This document shows positions 23,818 through 32,297 of a DNA stretch of 64,000 bases, in pieces. The stretch lies in assembly GCF_025153475.1 (NCBI RefSeq), contig NZ_JANZXA010000003.1, forward strand, positions 186,001 through 250,000. The letters are read 5' to 3'. Source of the DNA: Novosphingobium mangrovisedimenti. Lineage in GTDB: Bacteria > Pseudomonadota > Alphaproteobacteria > Sphingomonadales > Sphingomonadaceae. Both the position numbers and the translations under genes were made by a program. The stretch's first letter is position 1. Every line of letters starts with the position of its first letter. Under the pieces are notes generated by a model that was given only the letters and a program-made list of their open reading frames with translations, ran no database searches and was not told the DNA's origin.

Positions 23818-24183
23818 ATGAACGAAGGTGACAATCGGCAGATCGCGCGCGACAGCCTGTTCCTCATGGCTGATCTGCGCGTCGATGGCCTTCAAGACGA
23901 ATACCGCATCAAGGTCCGCAATCTGTCTCCCGGCGGGATGATGGGCGAAGGATCCGTGCGTGTCGTTCGCGGTACCATCGTTGAGGTGAACATCCGCAAT
24001 GTCGGCTGGGTCGAAGGCTCGGTGGCCTGGGTTCAGGATACCCGCTTCGGCGTCGCCTTCCGCGACGATATCGATCCCAAGCTGGCCCGCGCTCCGGTCG
24101 GGCAGGCAGAGGATCCCTCGCCGCGCTTCACCCGCAATCATCCGGCCTATCAGGCCGGCGGATCGACGCTCCGCAAGATCTGA
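23818..24183 (+). CDS. PilZ domain protein
   Basis: 121 residues. The c-di-GMP signature is complete: RQIAR near residue 7 (RxxxR) and NLSPGG near residue 37 (N/DxSxxG). The domain ends at about residue 92 (RFGVAFRDD), then a polar tail. It is a stand-alone c-di-GMP receptor; its target is unknown. An in-frame ATG ten codons upstream exists, but GGAG next to the chosen start favours 23818. Confidence 0.85.
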   Translation: MNEGDNRQIARDSLFLMADLRVDGLQDEYRIKVRNLSPGGMMGEGSVRVVRGTIVEVNIRNVGWVEGSVAWVQDTRFGVAFRDDIDPKLARAPVGQAEDPSPRFTRNHPAYQAGGSTLRKI

Positions 24184-24250
24184 CCCGTTCCTGCGAAAAT
24201 TTGCATGGCGTGCATTTGCGGCGCTGCGCGAATGGGCTAGTCCCTTGGCC

Positions 24251-25786
24251 ATGCATGCGAAGCGCAAAGTCCTCCAGGTCCTGTCCGTCCTGACCGCGCT
24301 TCCGCTCGTCTCGTGCGGCTCGCTCGACAATTCCGCGCTGGATGTTGCCGTCATCGGGACACCCGAGGACCCGTTCCAGAGCGGCATCAGGCTGTCCATG
24401 GCGGGCCAGCTTGTTCGCGCGGCGACGGCCGAGGGGCTTGTCGCCTTCGACGAGCAGGGCCGCGTCATTCCGGCGCTGGCCGATCGCTGGATCGTCACCG
24501 ACGATGGCCAGAGCTATATCTTCCGCCTGCGCGACGGCGATTGGGCCGATGGCGATCCGATCACGGCCGATTCGGCCAGGCGAGCGCTGCAGACGGTGCT
24601 CAGGTCGCTCAAGGGAACTGGGCTGGCGCTCGACTTGTCCGGCATCGATGAAATCCGCGTCATGGCCGGACGCGTCATCGAAATCCGCCTGAACCGGCCG
24701 ATGCCCTATCTGCTGCAGTTGCTCGCCCAGCCCGAACTGGGGCTGTTCCACGACAAGCGCGGCGCGGGGCCGATGGCGCTCGAAAAGGCGGATGCTGTGG
24801 CCCGGCTCACCCCGATCGAGCCGTCGACTCTGGGGCTTCCCGCGATAGAGGGCTGGGAACAGCGTACCCGCCAGATCGAGCTTCATGCCCTCGGGGGAGC
24901 GGAAGCGGTCGCGAAGTTCAACGATGGCGATGTCGACCTGGTGCTCGGCGGCCGGATTCAGGACTTCATGCTGACGCGGTCGGTGGGCATCCTGCGCGGG
25001 ACGATCCAGCTCGATCCGGTCGTCGGGCTGTTCGGGCTGCAGGTAATGAACGATCGCGGCTTCCTGGCCGATCCCGCCAATCGCGAGGCGCTGGCCATGG
25101 CGATCGACCGCGATGCGCTGATCTCGCCTTTCGGCGTCGGCGGCTGGGCGCCGACCACGCGCATCGTCACCCCCAGTCTCGACGGCGATCTCGGCACGAT
25201 CGGCGAGCGCTGGGCGGGGCAGTCGCTCGAACAACGGCGGCAGGTCGCTGCGGCGCGCGTGCGCGGCTGGCAGGCCGGCGGGAAAGGGACGGGCGAAGGC
25301 GCGAAGGGCCCCGCCAGCGAAAAGGCTGATTCGGCTGATCCGCCCGTCACGGTCCGCCTGCAGGTTTGGTTGCCCGAAGGCGATGGATCGCAAGTGCTGT
25401 TCGAGAAGCTGTTGGCGGACTTCGGCACGATCGGCGTCACGCTCGAACGCGCGAAGGACGAGCAGGCGGCCGACCTGACGCTGGTGGACGACGTTGCCCG
25501 CTATCCGCGTGCCGCGTGGTTCCTCAATCGCCTGTCCTGCACGGCCCGGCGCGGCCTGTGCTCGCAGGAGGCCGATGACCGGGTGGCCGAAGCGAGCGAG
25601 GCACCTACCCCGACCGATCGCGCCGCGCTCCTTACCGAGGCGGAAGCCGAACTGACCACCGCCAATGTCTTCATCCCGTTCGGCACGCCGATCCGCTGGT
25701 CGCTGGTGCGCGGCAGCGTCACCGGCTTTGCCGCCAACTCGTGGGACTGGCACCCCTTGATGCCGTTGGCCTGGCTGCCCAAATAG
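24251..25786 (+). CDS. SBP_bac_5-type (peptide/nickel ABC) solute-binding lipoprotein
   Basis: 511 residues. The signal peptide ends in a lipobox, LPLVSCGS, so it is a lipoprotein. The family-5 pattern is LVAFDEQGRVIPALADRW, IFRLRDGDWADGDPITADS, then the second lobe from about residue 270. No permease or ATPase gene is adjacent, and a low-complexity, charged linker (GGKGTGEGAKGPASEKADSA) sits near residue 345. It may be an orphan or a sensor-type binding protein. The next genes are unrelated. Confidence 0.82.
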   Translation: MHAKRKVLQVLSVLTALPLVSCGSLDNSALDVAVIGTPEDPFQSGIRLSMAGQLVRAATAEGLVAFDEQGRVIPALADRWIVTDDGQSYIFRLRDGDWADGDPITADSARRALQTVLRSLKGTGLALDLSGIDEIRVMAGRVIEIRLNRPMPYLLQLLAQPELGLFHDKRGAGPMALEKADAVARLTPIEPSTLGLPAIEGWEQRTRQIELHALGGAEAVAKFNDGDVDLVLGGRIQDFMLTRSVGILRGTIQLDPVVGLFGLQVMNDRGFLADPANREALAMAIDRDALISPFGVGGWAPTTRIVTPSLDGDLGTIGERWAGQSLEQRRQVAAARVRGWQAGGKGTGEGAKGPASEKADSADPPVTVRLQVWLPEGDGSQVLFEKLLADFGTIGVTLERAKDEQAADLTLVDDVARYPRAAWFLNRLSCTARRGLCSQEADDRVAEASEAPTPTDRAALLTEAEAELTTANVFIPFGTPIRWSLVRGSVTGFAANSWDWHPLMPLAWLPK

Positions 25787-25827
25787 AACGAGGCGACAGA
25801 CGCCGGCAGCAGTGAGTCAAGGTATTG

Positions 25828-26244
25828 GTGACAAGTCGGAATTCCGCGCGGCGCATGGATATGGAGTTGCCTCTGGGCAACGATCCGGTGTCGATCCGGC
25901 GCCGTGTTGAGGCGATGGAGCGGGTTCTCGAACGCTCGTTTGTCCTGCCGGGAACCAACCAGCAGTTCGGCCTCGATGCGCTTCTGGGGCTGGTGCCCAT
26001 CGCAGGCGACGTGATCTCCGCGATGCTGGGGCTCTATATCGTGTGGGAAGCGCGCAATCTGGGCATGTCGAAATGGCAGATCGCGCGCATGACCGCCAAT
26101 GTCGGGTTCGATGCCGTGGTCGGCGCGGTTCCGGTCGCGGGCGATCTGTTCGACTTCGCGTTCCGGTCGAACAGCCGCAACCTCAGGATCATCCGCAAGC
26201 ACCTCGACAAGCATCACCCCCACACGCGGGTTATCGACGGCTGA
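25828..26244 (+). CDS. DUF4112 domain protein
   Basis: 138 residues. The family core is 'LDALLGLVPIAGDVISAMLGLYIVWEARNLGMSK', then 'VGFDAVVGAVPVAGDLFDFAFRSN' (regions). Two hydrophobic segments, 52-70 and 89-108, suggest a small membrane protein. The GTG start has AAGG five bases before it; ATGs at 25855 and 25861 are alternatives. Function unknown. It is followed by a small lipoprotein gene. Confidence 0.82.
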   Translation: MTSRNSARRMDMELPLGNDPVSIRRRVEAMERVLERSFVLPGTNQQFGLDALLGLVPIAGDVISAMLGLYIVWEARNLGMSKWQIARMTANVGFDAVVGAVPVAGDLFDFAFRSNSRNLRIIRKHLDKHHPHTRVIDG

Positions 26245-26269
26245 TCCGTTTGCGCCTAGGTTCGCGCGC

Positions 26270-26485
26270 ATGAAGCGAATGTCCCTTCTTCTCGGCCTGT
26301 TGGCGCTCGGAGCCTGCGGCAAGGCGGATACCGATCCGGGTCCGGGCGGCGTCACCGTGGGCGAGGCGCGCGCGCTCGACGAGGCCGCGGCCATGCTGGA
26401 TGAACGCCGTCCTCCGGCCGAGGCCCTGGCACCGTCGCAGGCACTGGAACCGTCCGCCGATGCAAGCGGGGCGCCGCAGCGGTAG
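26270..26485 (+). CDS. Small lipoprotein
   Basis: 71 residues. The signal sequence MKRMSLLLGLLALGAC ends in a lipobox with Cys16, and the mature part is Ala/Pro/Glu-rich and probably unstructured. No family is recognised. It begins 25 bases after the DUF4112 gene and could be co-transcribed with it. It faces the convergent arfB gene 14 bases downstream. Confidence 0.65.
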   Translation: MKRMSLLLGLLALGACGKADTDPGPGGVTVGEARALDEAAAMLDERRPPAEALAPSQALEPSADASGAPQR

Positions 26486-26499
26486 CGGATGGCGCTTCG

Positions 26500-26916
26500 T
26501 CAGTCGAAGTGCACCTTGCCGCGTCCGGCCTTGACCGCGCCGCGCAGCTTCTTTCCCTTGAGCCGCTGCTCCTTGCCGACCCGGTTGAGCCGGCTCTTGG
26601 CGCGCTTTTCGGGCAGCTTGTGCGCTTCTTCCAGCAACTGCGCCAAACGCTCCCGCGCATCGGCGCGGTTGGCTTCCTGCGTGCGGAACTTGCGCGCCGT
26701 GAAGACGAGTTCCCCGTGCGAGGTCATCCGGCTGCCCGCCAGTTCCTTCAGCCGCGCGAAGACAGGTGGCGCAAGGCGCAGGGCATAGACGTTGAGCCGC
26801 AGCTGGACGGCGGTGGCAACCTTGTTGACGTTCTGCCCGCCCGGCCCGGCAGAGGCGATGAAACTTTCGCTGGCAAGGGCCTGGGCGCGGCCGATGATGT
26901 CTTCAACCGACGTCAT
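26500..26916 (-). CDS. arfB: Alternative ribosome-rescue factor / peptidyl-tRNA hydrolase ArfB
   Basis: 138 residues. The catalytic Gly26-Gly27-Gln28 is in SAGPGGQNVNKVATAVQLR, and the C-terminal tail is very basic (KRAKSRLNRVGKEQRLKGKK), as in ArfB/YaeJ, which frees stalled ribosomes without a stop codon. The start overlaps the pseudouridine synthase gene by four bases. It is the last of four coupled genes. Confidence 0.93.
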   Translation of the reverse strand: MTSVEDIIGRAQALASESFIASAGPGGQNVNKVATAVQLRLNVYALRLAPPVFARLKELAGSRMTSHGELVFTARKFRTQEANRADARERLAQLLEEAHKLPEKRAKSRLNRVGKEQRLKGKKLRGAVKAGRGKVHFD

Positions 26917-27566
26917 GCATCCGTGAAGCCGAGCGCGGCGAAATCGGCCGGTATCGGGCTCGTGGCAACGATCGGCTCCTTCCCTTCGCGCGGCACGGTG
27001 AGCCCGGCGGCGTGGAGCATGGTGCGCGGCGCGCCCTTGCCGGTGCCGTAGACCGGATCGCCCAGCAGCGGCGTGCCGAGCCCCGAGGCAGCGTGCACGC
27101 GGATCTGGTGGGTGCGGCCGGTCTCGGGACGGAACTCCACCAGTGTCAGGCCATCGCGGCTGTCGAGCTTGCGCCAGTGCGTTACCGCCGGCTTGCCCTT
27201 GCGGGCCGGGATCATTCGCCAGCCGTCCTTCGCGGTGCTCACCTTGGAGAGCGAGAGCGCGATGGTCCCTTCGTCCTCCGCCAGCTCTCCCGCCACGATT
27301 CCGAGGTAGCGCTTCTCGACCAGTCGCGCCTCGAAAGCGGCGGCAAAGCGCTTGAGAGCCTTTGGGTTGCGCGCCAGCAACAGGCAGCCCGAGGTGTCGC
27401 GATCGAGCCGGTGCACCGGCGCCGGCAGGCGCTGGAAGCCGAGCTTGAGGTTCTCGAGGTGGTCTTCCAGGCACGGCCCGCCCGCACGTGGCCGGTCGAG
27501 CGGCAGGCCGCCCGGCTTGTCGATGACGAGGGCTTCGCCGTCTTCGAAGAGGATGTCCAGTTCCAT
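26913..27566 (-). CDS. RluA-family pseudouridine synthase
   Basis: 217 residues. Catalytic Asp55 is in HRLDRDTSG. The family pattern LFEDGEALVIDKPGGLPL opens the protein, and RPETGRTHQIRVHAA is the second signature. No S4 RNA-binding domain is present, so this is the short RluA/TruC type. The exact RNA target cannot be read. The start overlaps the aminotransferase stop (ATGA) and its stop overlaps the arfB start. Confidence 0.9.
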   Translation of the reverse strand: MELDILFEDGEALVIDKPGGLPLDRPRAGGPCLEDHLENLKLGFQRLPAPVHRLDRDTSGCLLLARNPKALKRFAAAFEARLVEKRYLGIVAGELAEDEGTIALSLSKVSTAKDGWRMIPARKGKPAVTHWRKLDSRDGLTLVEFRPETGRTHQIRVHAASGLGTPLLGDPVYGTGKGAPRTMLHAAGLTVPREGKEPIVATSPIPADFAALGFTDA

Positions 27567-28732
27567 CAGGCCAGCGCCCCCGCGATCCGGCGGCAGGCTT
27601 CCGCCAGCTTGGCATCGTCGGCCGCGAAACTGATGCGAAAGCCGTTGCGCCCGCCGAAGGCCGAAGCCGGGACGATGGCCACGCCGTGTTCGAGCAGGTG
27701 CAGCGCCAGTGCCTTGTCGTCCTCGAACCGCGCCATCAGCGGCGCGGCATCGACCATGCAGTAGAAGGCGCCGTCGGGCGTCGGCGTGGAGAGGCCGGGG
27801 ATGGCGTTGATCGCCGAGACCACGAGGTCGCGCCGCACGCGGAAGCGCTCCCGCCATGCGTCGAGGAAATCCTGCGGTCCTTCGAACGCGGCGACGGCGG
27901 CGGCCTGGCTGATCGAGCACGGATTGCCCGAGGAATGCGATTGCAGCCGCTCCATCGCCTTGATCAGCCATTCGGGGCCGGCGGCGACGCCGATGCGGAA
28001 ACCGGTCATCGCATGGCTCTTGGAGACGCCCGAGATGGTGAGGATGCGGTCGGCAAGGTCGGGGCAGAGGTTGGCCAGCGTGGCATGCGGCGCGCCCGTG
28101 TAGTTGATCGGCGCGTAGATGTCGTCCGACAGCACCATGATGCGTGGATGGTGGCGCAGCACTTCGCCGATCCCCAGCAGCATGTCCGCCGGATAGCAGG
28201 CACCGGTGGGATTGCCGGGGCTGTTGAGCATGACCCACTGGGTGCGCGGCCCGATCTGCGCTTCGAGATCGGCGGCGGTGAAGCGGAAGTTGTCCTTCGC
28301 GTGGGTATGCAGCGGGATCACCTTGCCGCCCGCGAAATGGATGATTTCCGGATAGCTCACCCACCAGGGCGAGGGCACGATCACTTCATCGCCTTCGCTC
28401 ACGGTTGCGAGCATAGCGTGGAAGATTGCCTGCTTGCCCCCGGCGCTGACGGTAACCTGCGAGGCCGGCACTTCGATCCCGAGGTCGCGCGCGAAGTGCA
28501 GCGCGGCGGCCTGCTTGAGCCGGGAGGTGCCGCCCACGGGCGTGTACTTCGTCTGGCCCGCATCGAGCGCGGCCTTGGCGGCGGCCACGACTTGCGGCGG
28601 CGTATCGAAATCGGGCTCGCCCACCGACAGCGAGATGACGTCGCGGCCTTCCTCGCGCAGCTGGGTGGCGCGGTCGGTCATTGCCGTCGTCTGCGAGGGC
28701 GCGATACGGGAAAGGGCAGTGGATATGTGCAT
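27566..28732 (-). CDS. Class I aminotransferase (aspartate/aromatic type)
   Basis: 388 residues of fold-type I. PLP-binding features are 'SAGGKQAIFHAMLA', the Asn/Pro of 'NSPGNPTGACY', the Asp/Tyr of 'LSDDIYAPINY', and the Lys of 'GVSKSHAMTGFRIG'; the substrate-carboxylate Arg is in GFRISFAA. The family transaminates aspartate, tyrosine or prephenate. Its start overlaps the pabBC stop by four bases, so it is coupled to folate and chorismate metabolism. Confidence 0.92.
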   Translation of the reverse strand: MHISTALSRIAPSQTTAMTDRATQLREEGRDVISLSVGEPDFDTPPQVVAAAKAALDAGQTKYTPVGGTSRLKQAAALHFARDLGIEVPASQVTVSAGGKQAIFHAMLATVSEGDEVIVPSPWWVSYPEIIHFAGGKVIPLHTHAKDNFRFTAADLEAQIGPRTQWVMLNSPGNPTGACYPADMLLGIGEVLRHHPRIMVLSDDIYAPINYTGAPHATLANLCPDLADRILTISGVSKSHAMTGFRIGVAAGPEWLIKAMERLQSHSSGNPCSISQAAAVAAFEGPQDFLDAWRERFRVRRDLVVSAINAIPGLSTPTPDGAFYCMVDAAPLMARFEDDKALALHLLEHGVAIVPASAFGGRNGFRISFAADDAKLAEACRRIAGALA

Positions 28733-30567
28733 CAGGTGAGCAACCGGGCTGGGATCAGGCCGCGCAGGGCATTGCCGATCAGGAAGCCGCCGGCAAGATC
28801 CTCGAGGGTGAGTTCGGCTTCGACGGCGCGGCCTTCCTCGATCAGCGAGCGGCGCAGGACGCCGGGGAGAAGGCCGAGATTCGCGGGCGGAGTCAGCAGC
28901 CTGCCGTCGCGCTCGACGAACAGGTTGGTGAAAGTGCCTTCGGTCACGAGCCCGTCGTCGCGCAGGAACAGCGCCTCCTGCGCGCCGGCCGCCTTCGCGG
29001 CGGCGAGGCCTGCCTCGTAGAACCCGCGGTCGCTGGTCTTGTGCGCAAGCCGCCAGTCGCCGGAATCGACCGGCATGCGCAGCACCGCGACCGTTGCCGG
29101 TTCGGGCAGGTCTTCGGGCACGTCCGAGAGCTCGAGAGCATAGGCGCCGCTGCGGGCGACGACGAGACGCAGCTTCGACGGGCGCTCGGCATCGAAGCAC
29201 AGCGCCTGGATCGCATTGCGCACCGCGTGGCGGTCGAAGCTGAAGCCCAGCGTGGCGGCGCTCGCCTTCATGCGTTCGAGGTGGAATTCGAGCAGCGCGA
29301 TTCCGTCGTCGGGCGTGAAGCGCATGGTTTCGATCAGATCGAAACTGGCGGGCGAGGCTGCCTCTCCCGATTGCCGCGCTTCCGATTCTCGCACGAAACC
29401 CCCTTTGATCAGGCATTCCCGCCACTCGGGAAGTGCTTGTGAATCCGCGACGATGGCCGATCCTACCCCCAGAACGGCTCTGCCGCCGCCATTTCTAGCG
29501 TCTGCGTCCCCGCCCGGTGACAGGTGCAGGGTGCGGATTGCCACATTAAACGCAGCATCGCCAGAGGGTTCGATATAGCCGATCGAGCCGCAATAGACGC
29601 CGCGCGGCGCGGTTTCGACCGCGGCGATCAGTTCCATCGCCCTGATTTTCGGCGCGCCGGTGATCGAGCCGCAGGGAAACAGGGTGCGCAGCATGTCCAC
29701 CGCGCCCTTGTCCGGGGACAGGGCGGCATGCACCGAGGACACCATCTGGTGCACGGTGGGATAGGTCTCGATGCTGAACGGCTTGTCCACGTGCACGGAG
29801 CCGGCCTCGGCCACGCGCGACAGGTCGTTGCGCATGAGATCGAGGATCATCAGGTTCTCGGCGCGGTCCTTCGCGGAAGTGGCGAGTTCCTCGCGCAGAC
29901 GCGCATCTTCCACCGGATCGCGGCCACGCGGCCGCGTGCCTTTCATCGGCCGCACCCGCGCCGAACGGCCGCGAAGCGAGAAGAACAGCTCGGGTGAAAA
30001 GCTCAGGTGCCAGTGCGCCCCGTCATGGATCATGCCGCCATAGCCGGCCGCCGCGCTGGGCCGGATCGCGGCATAGAGCGCCAGCGGATCGCCGCGCCAG
30101 GGGCCTGCCAGCGGGAAGGTCAGGTTGGCCTGATAGATGTCGCCGGCCTTGATGGCGGCACGCAGGGTGTCGAAGGCCTGCGCGTATTCGCCCGTGGAGA
30201 TCTGGGGTTCCAGCGGGCCGATGGCGGGGCTGCCGGTGCCGGCTTCGGCGGCGAGCCATTGCGGCACCTTCCCGGCGGCGATCCGCTCGCAGTCGGCGAA
30301 GGCGCCGAACCAGACAAGCGGGCCGGATGCGCCGGTGCGCGCGGGCAGCAGGCCGGCCAGCCGTGGCTCCAGCGCCAGGCCGGCTTCGTAGGCGATGTAT
30401 CCGGCAAGGTGATGGCCCTCGCGCGAAAGCGCTTCGATCCGATCCAGCGCGGGCACGACATCTTCCGGGCGCCTGGCGACGACGACCTGCGACGGGTGGC
30501 GGTACAGCCGGGCAGGAGCGGGGCCCTGTGTGCGGGCGTCATCGAGGAGGACGAAGGGGTCTGACAT
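28732..30567 (-). CDS. pabB-pabC: Aminodeoxychorismate synthase component I fused to 4-amino-4-deoxychorismate lyase
   Basis: 611 residues. Residues 1-370 are the chorismate-binding PabB part (MKGTRPRGRDP, the RNDLSRV and IETYPTVHQM patterns, then FPCGSITGAPK). Residues 400-611 are a PabC-type PLP fold (FDLIETMRF, TEGTFTNLFVERDG, LLPGVLRRSL). The fusion converts chorismate to p-aminobenzoate for folate when a glutamine amidotransferase (PabA) supplies ammonia; pabA is not in this window. It heads a four-gene coupled chain. Confidence 0.92.
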   Translation of the reverse strand: MSDPFVLLDDARTQGPAPARLYRHPSQVVVARRPEDVVPALDRIEALSREGHHLAGYIAYEAGLALEPRLAGLLPARTGASGPLVWFGAFADCERIAAGKVPQWLAAEAGTGSPAIGPLEPQISTGEYAQAFDTLRAAIKAGDIYQANLTFPLAGPWRGDPLALYAAIRPSAAAGYGGMIHDGAHWHLSFSPELFFSLRGRSARVRPMKGTRPRGRDPVEDARLREELATSAKDRAENLMILDLMRNDLSRVAEAGSVHVDKPFSIETYPTVHQMVSSVHAALSPDKGAVDMLRTLFPCGSITGAPKIRAMELIAAVETAPRGVYCGSIGYIEPSGDAAFNVAIRTLHLSPGGDADARNGGGRAVLGVGSAIVADSQALPEWRECLIKGGFVRESEARQSGEAASPASFDLIETMRFTPDDGIALLEFHLERMKASAATLGFSFDRHAVRNAIQALCFDAERPSKLRLVVARSGAYALELSDVPEDLPEPATVAVLRMPVDSGDWRLAHKTSDRGFYEAGLAAAKAAGAQEALFLRDDGLVTEGTFTNLFVERDGRLLTPPANLGLLPGVLRRSLIEEGRAVEAELTLEDLAGGFLIGNALRGLIPARLLT

Positions 30568-30694
30568 GCGTATCGGTTCGAGACCCGCCCCTTAGCGCCA
30601 TGGAACGCGGCTGGCAAAAACACTCTCGCGCTGCCGGCCCCGCCTCTCTATCAACGTTTGCGGCAGTATCCGAAGACAACGGGACGGGTGGGTG

Positions 30695-32293
30695 ATGAGC
30701 GAGATTTACCTGGGGCTGGGCGGCAATGGCGAGAAGCAGGTGCTGCGGCTTGAAAGGGCCAACCGGCACGGGCTGATCGCGGGTGCCACCGGCACCGGCA
30801 AGACGGTGACGCTGCAGACCATTGCGGAACAGTTCTCCGCCGCCGGCGTGCCGGTTTTCCTCGCGGACGTGAAGGGGGACCTTTCGGGCATCTCCATGGC
30901 GGGAAGCCCGACCTTCAGGAACGCGGACAAGCTGGAGCAGCGGGCCAGGGACATCGGTCTCGATGACTATTCCTATGCCGACAATCCGGCGGTTTTCTGG
31001 GACATCTACGGGGAGCAGGGGCATCCCGTGCGCACCACGATCTCGGAGATGGGGCCGCTGCTGCTCGCGCGGCTGCTCGACCTGAACGACACTCAGGAAG
31101 GCGTGCTCAACATCGTCTTCCGCTTTGCCGACGAGCAGGGCCTGCTGCTGCTCGATCTCGACGACCTGCAGTCCATGCTCGCCTATGCGGCGGAAAACGC
31201 CGCCGATCTTTCGGCGAAATACGGCAACATCACCAAGGCCAGCGTCGGCGCGATCCAGCGCCAGTTGCTCTCCTTCGACAGCCAGGGCGCGGCGCAGTTC
31301 TTCGGCGAGCCGGCGCTGGAGATCGAGGATTTCATCACCTGCGACGAACAGGGGCGGGGCTACATCAACGTGCTTGCCGCCGACAAGCTGATGCGCAGCC
31401 CCAAGCTCTACGCCACCTTCCTGCTCTGGCTGCTGTCGGAGCTGTTCGAGGTGCTGCCCGAAGTGGGCGATCCGGAAAAGCCCAAGCTCGTGTTCTTCTT
31501 CGACGAGGCGCACCTGCTGTTCGACGATGCCCCCAAGGCCTTGCAGGATACGGTCGAGCAGGTCGTGCGTCTGATCCGCTCGAAGGGCGTGGGCGTCTTC
31601 TTCGTGACGCAGAACCCGATCGACATTCCCGAGGACATTGCCGGTCAACTCGGCAACCGCGTGCAGCATGCGCTGCGCGCCTTTACGCCTCGCGACAAAC
31701 GGGCGATCAAGGCGGCGGCCGACACCTTCCGTATCAATCCCGATCTCGACGTCGAGGAGGCGATCACCGAGCTCAAGGTGGGTGAGGCGCTGGTTTCGAC
31801 GCTCGATGAGGACGGCGCGCCAGGCGTGGTGCAACGCACGCTGATCGCTCCGCCGCGCTCGCGGCTGGGGCCGGTCACGGCCAAGGAGCGCGCGATCATC
31901 GGTTCGATCAGCCCGTGCGACGGAAAGTACGATACGCGCATCGACCGCGAGAGCGCGGAGGAAGTGTTGGCGGCCAAGGCCGCCGATGCCGCCGCGACGG
32001 CCGAGGAAGTGGCGGAAAAGGGCGAGGAGGAAGTGCGCAAGCGCGAGCGTCTGAACCCCAGCCTTTGGGATAGTCTGGGGGGCAAGGTCGCCAAGGCGGC
32101 GGCCAGCGCGGCGGCGGCGAGTGCCGGATCGATTCTCGCGCAGACCATTCAGGGCAAGAAAAGCCGGGCCAATCCCACGGCTTCGGCCGCGAGCGCGGCT
32201 GCGGGTACTATCGGCACTACGCTCGGCCGGGCCATCGGAATCCCGGGCCTTGGCCGCTTCGCCCGCAATCTTATCGGGGGGCTGATGCGCTAG
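30695..32293 (+). CDS. HerA/DUF853-family ATPase
   Basis: 532 residues. Walker A is [10 protein letters not shown] near residue 30, Walker B is [12 protein letters not shown] near residue 268, and the sensor segment is [10 protein letters not shown]. The C-terminus is an Ala-rich charged helix ([18 protein letters not shown]). The family (YjgR) resembles HerA helicase hexamers, with unknown cellular role. A GTG directly upstream of the ATG gives the one-codon-longer version. The M1 peptidase gene starts four bases after its stop. Confidence 0.9.
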   Translation: MSEIYLGLGGNGEKQVLRLERANRHGLIAGATGTGKTVTLQTIAEQFSAAGVPVFLADVKGDLSGISMAGSPTFRNADKLEQRARDIGLDDYSYADNPAVFWDIYGEQGHPVRTTISEMGPLLLARLLDLNDTQEGVLNIVFRFADEQGLLLLDLDDLQSMLAYAAENAADLSAKYGNITKASVGAIQRQLLSFDSQGAAQFFGEPALEIEDFITCDEQGRGYINVLAADKLMRSPKLYATFLLWLLSELFEVLPEVGDPEKPKLVFFFDEAHLLFDDAPKALQDTVEQVVRLIRSKGVGVFFVTQNPIDIPEDIAGQLGNRVQHALRAFTPRDKRAIKAAADTFRINPDLDVEEAITELKVGEALVSTLDEDGAPGVVQRTLIAPPRSRLGPVTAKERAIIGSISPCDGKYDTRIDRESAEEVLAAKAADAAATAEEVAEKGEEEVRKRERLNPSLWDSLGGKVAKAAASAAAASAGSILAQTIQGKKSRANPTASAASAAAGTIGTTLGRAIGIPGLGRFARNLIGGLMR

Positions 32294-32297
32294 GCGG

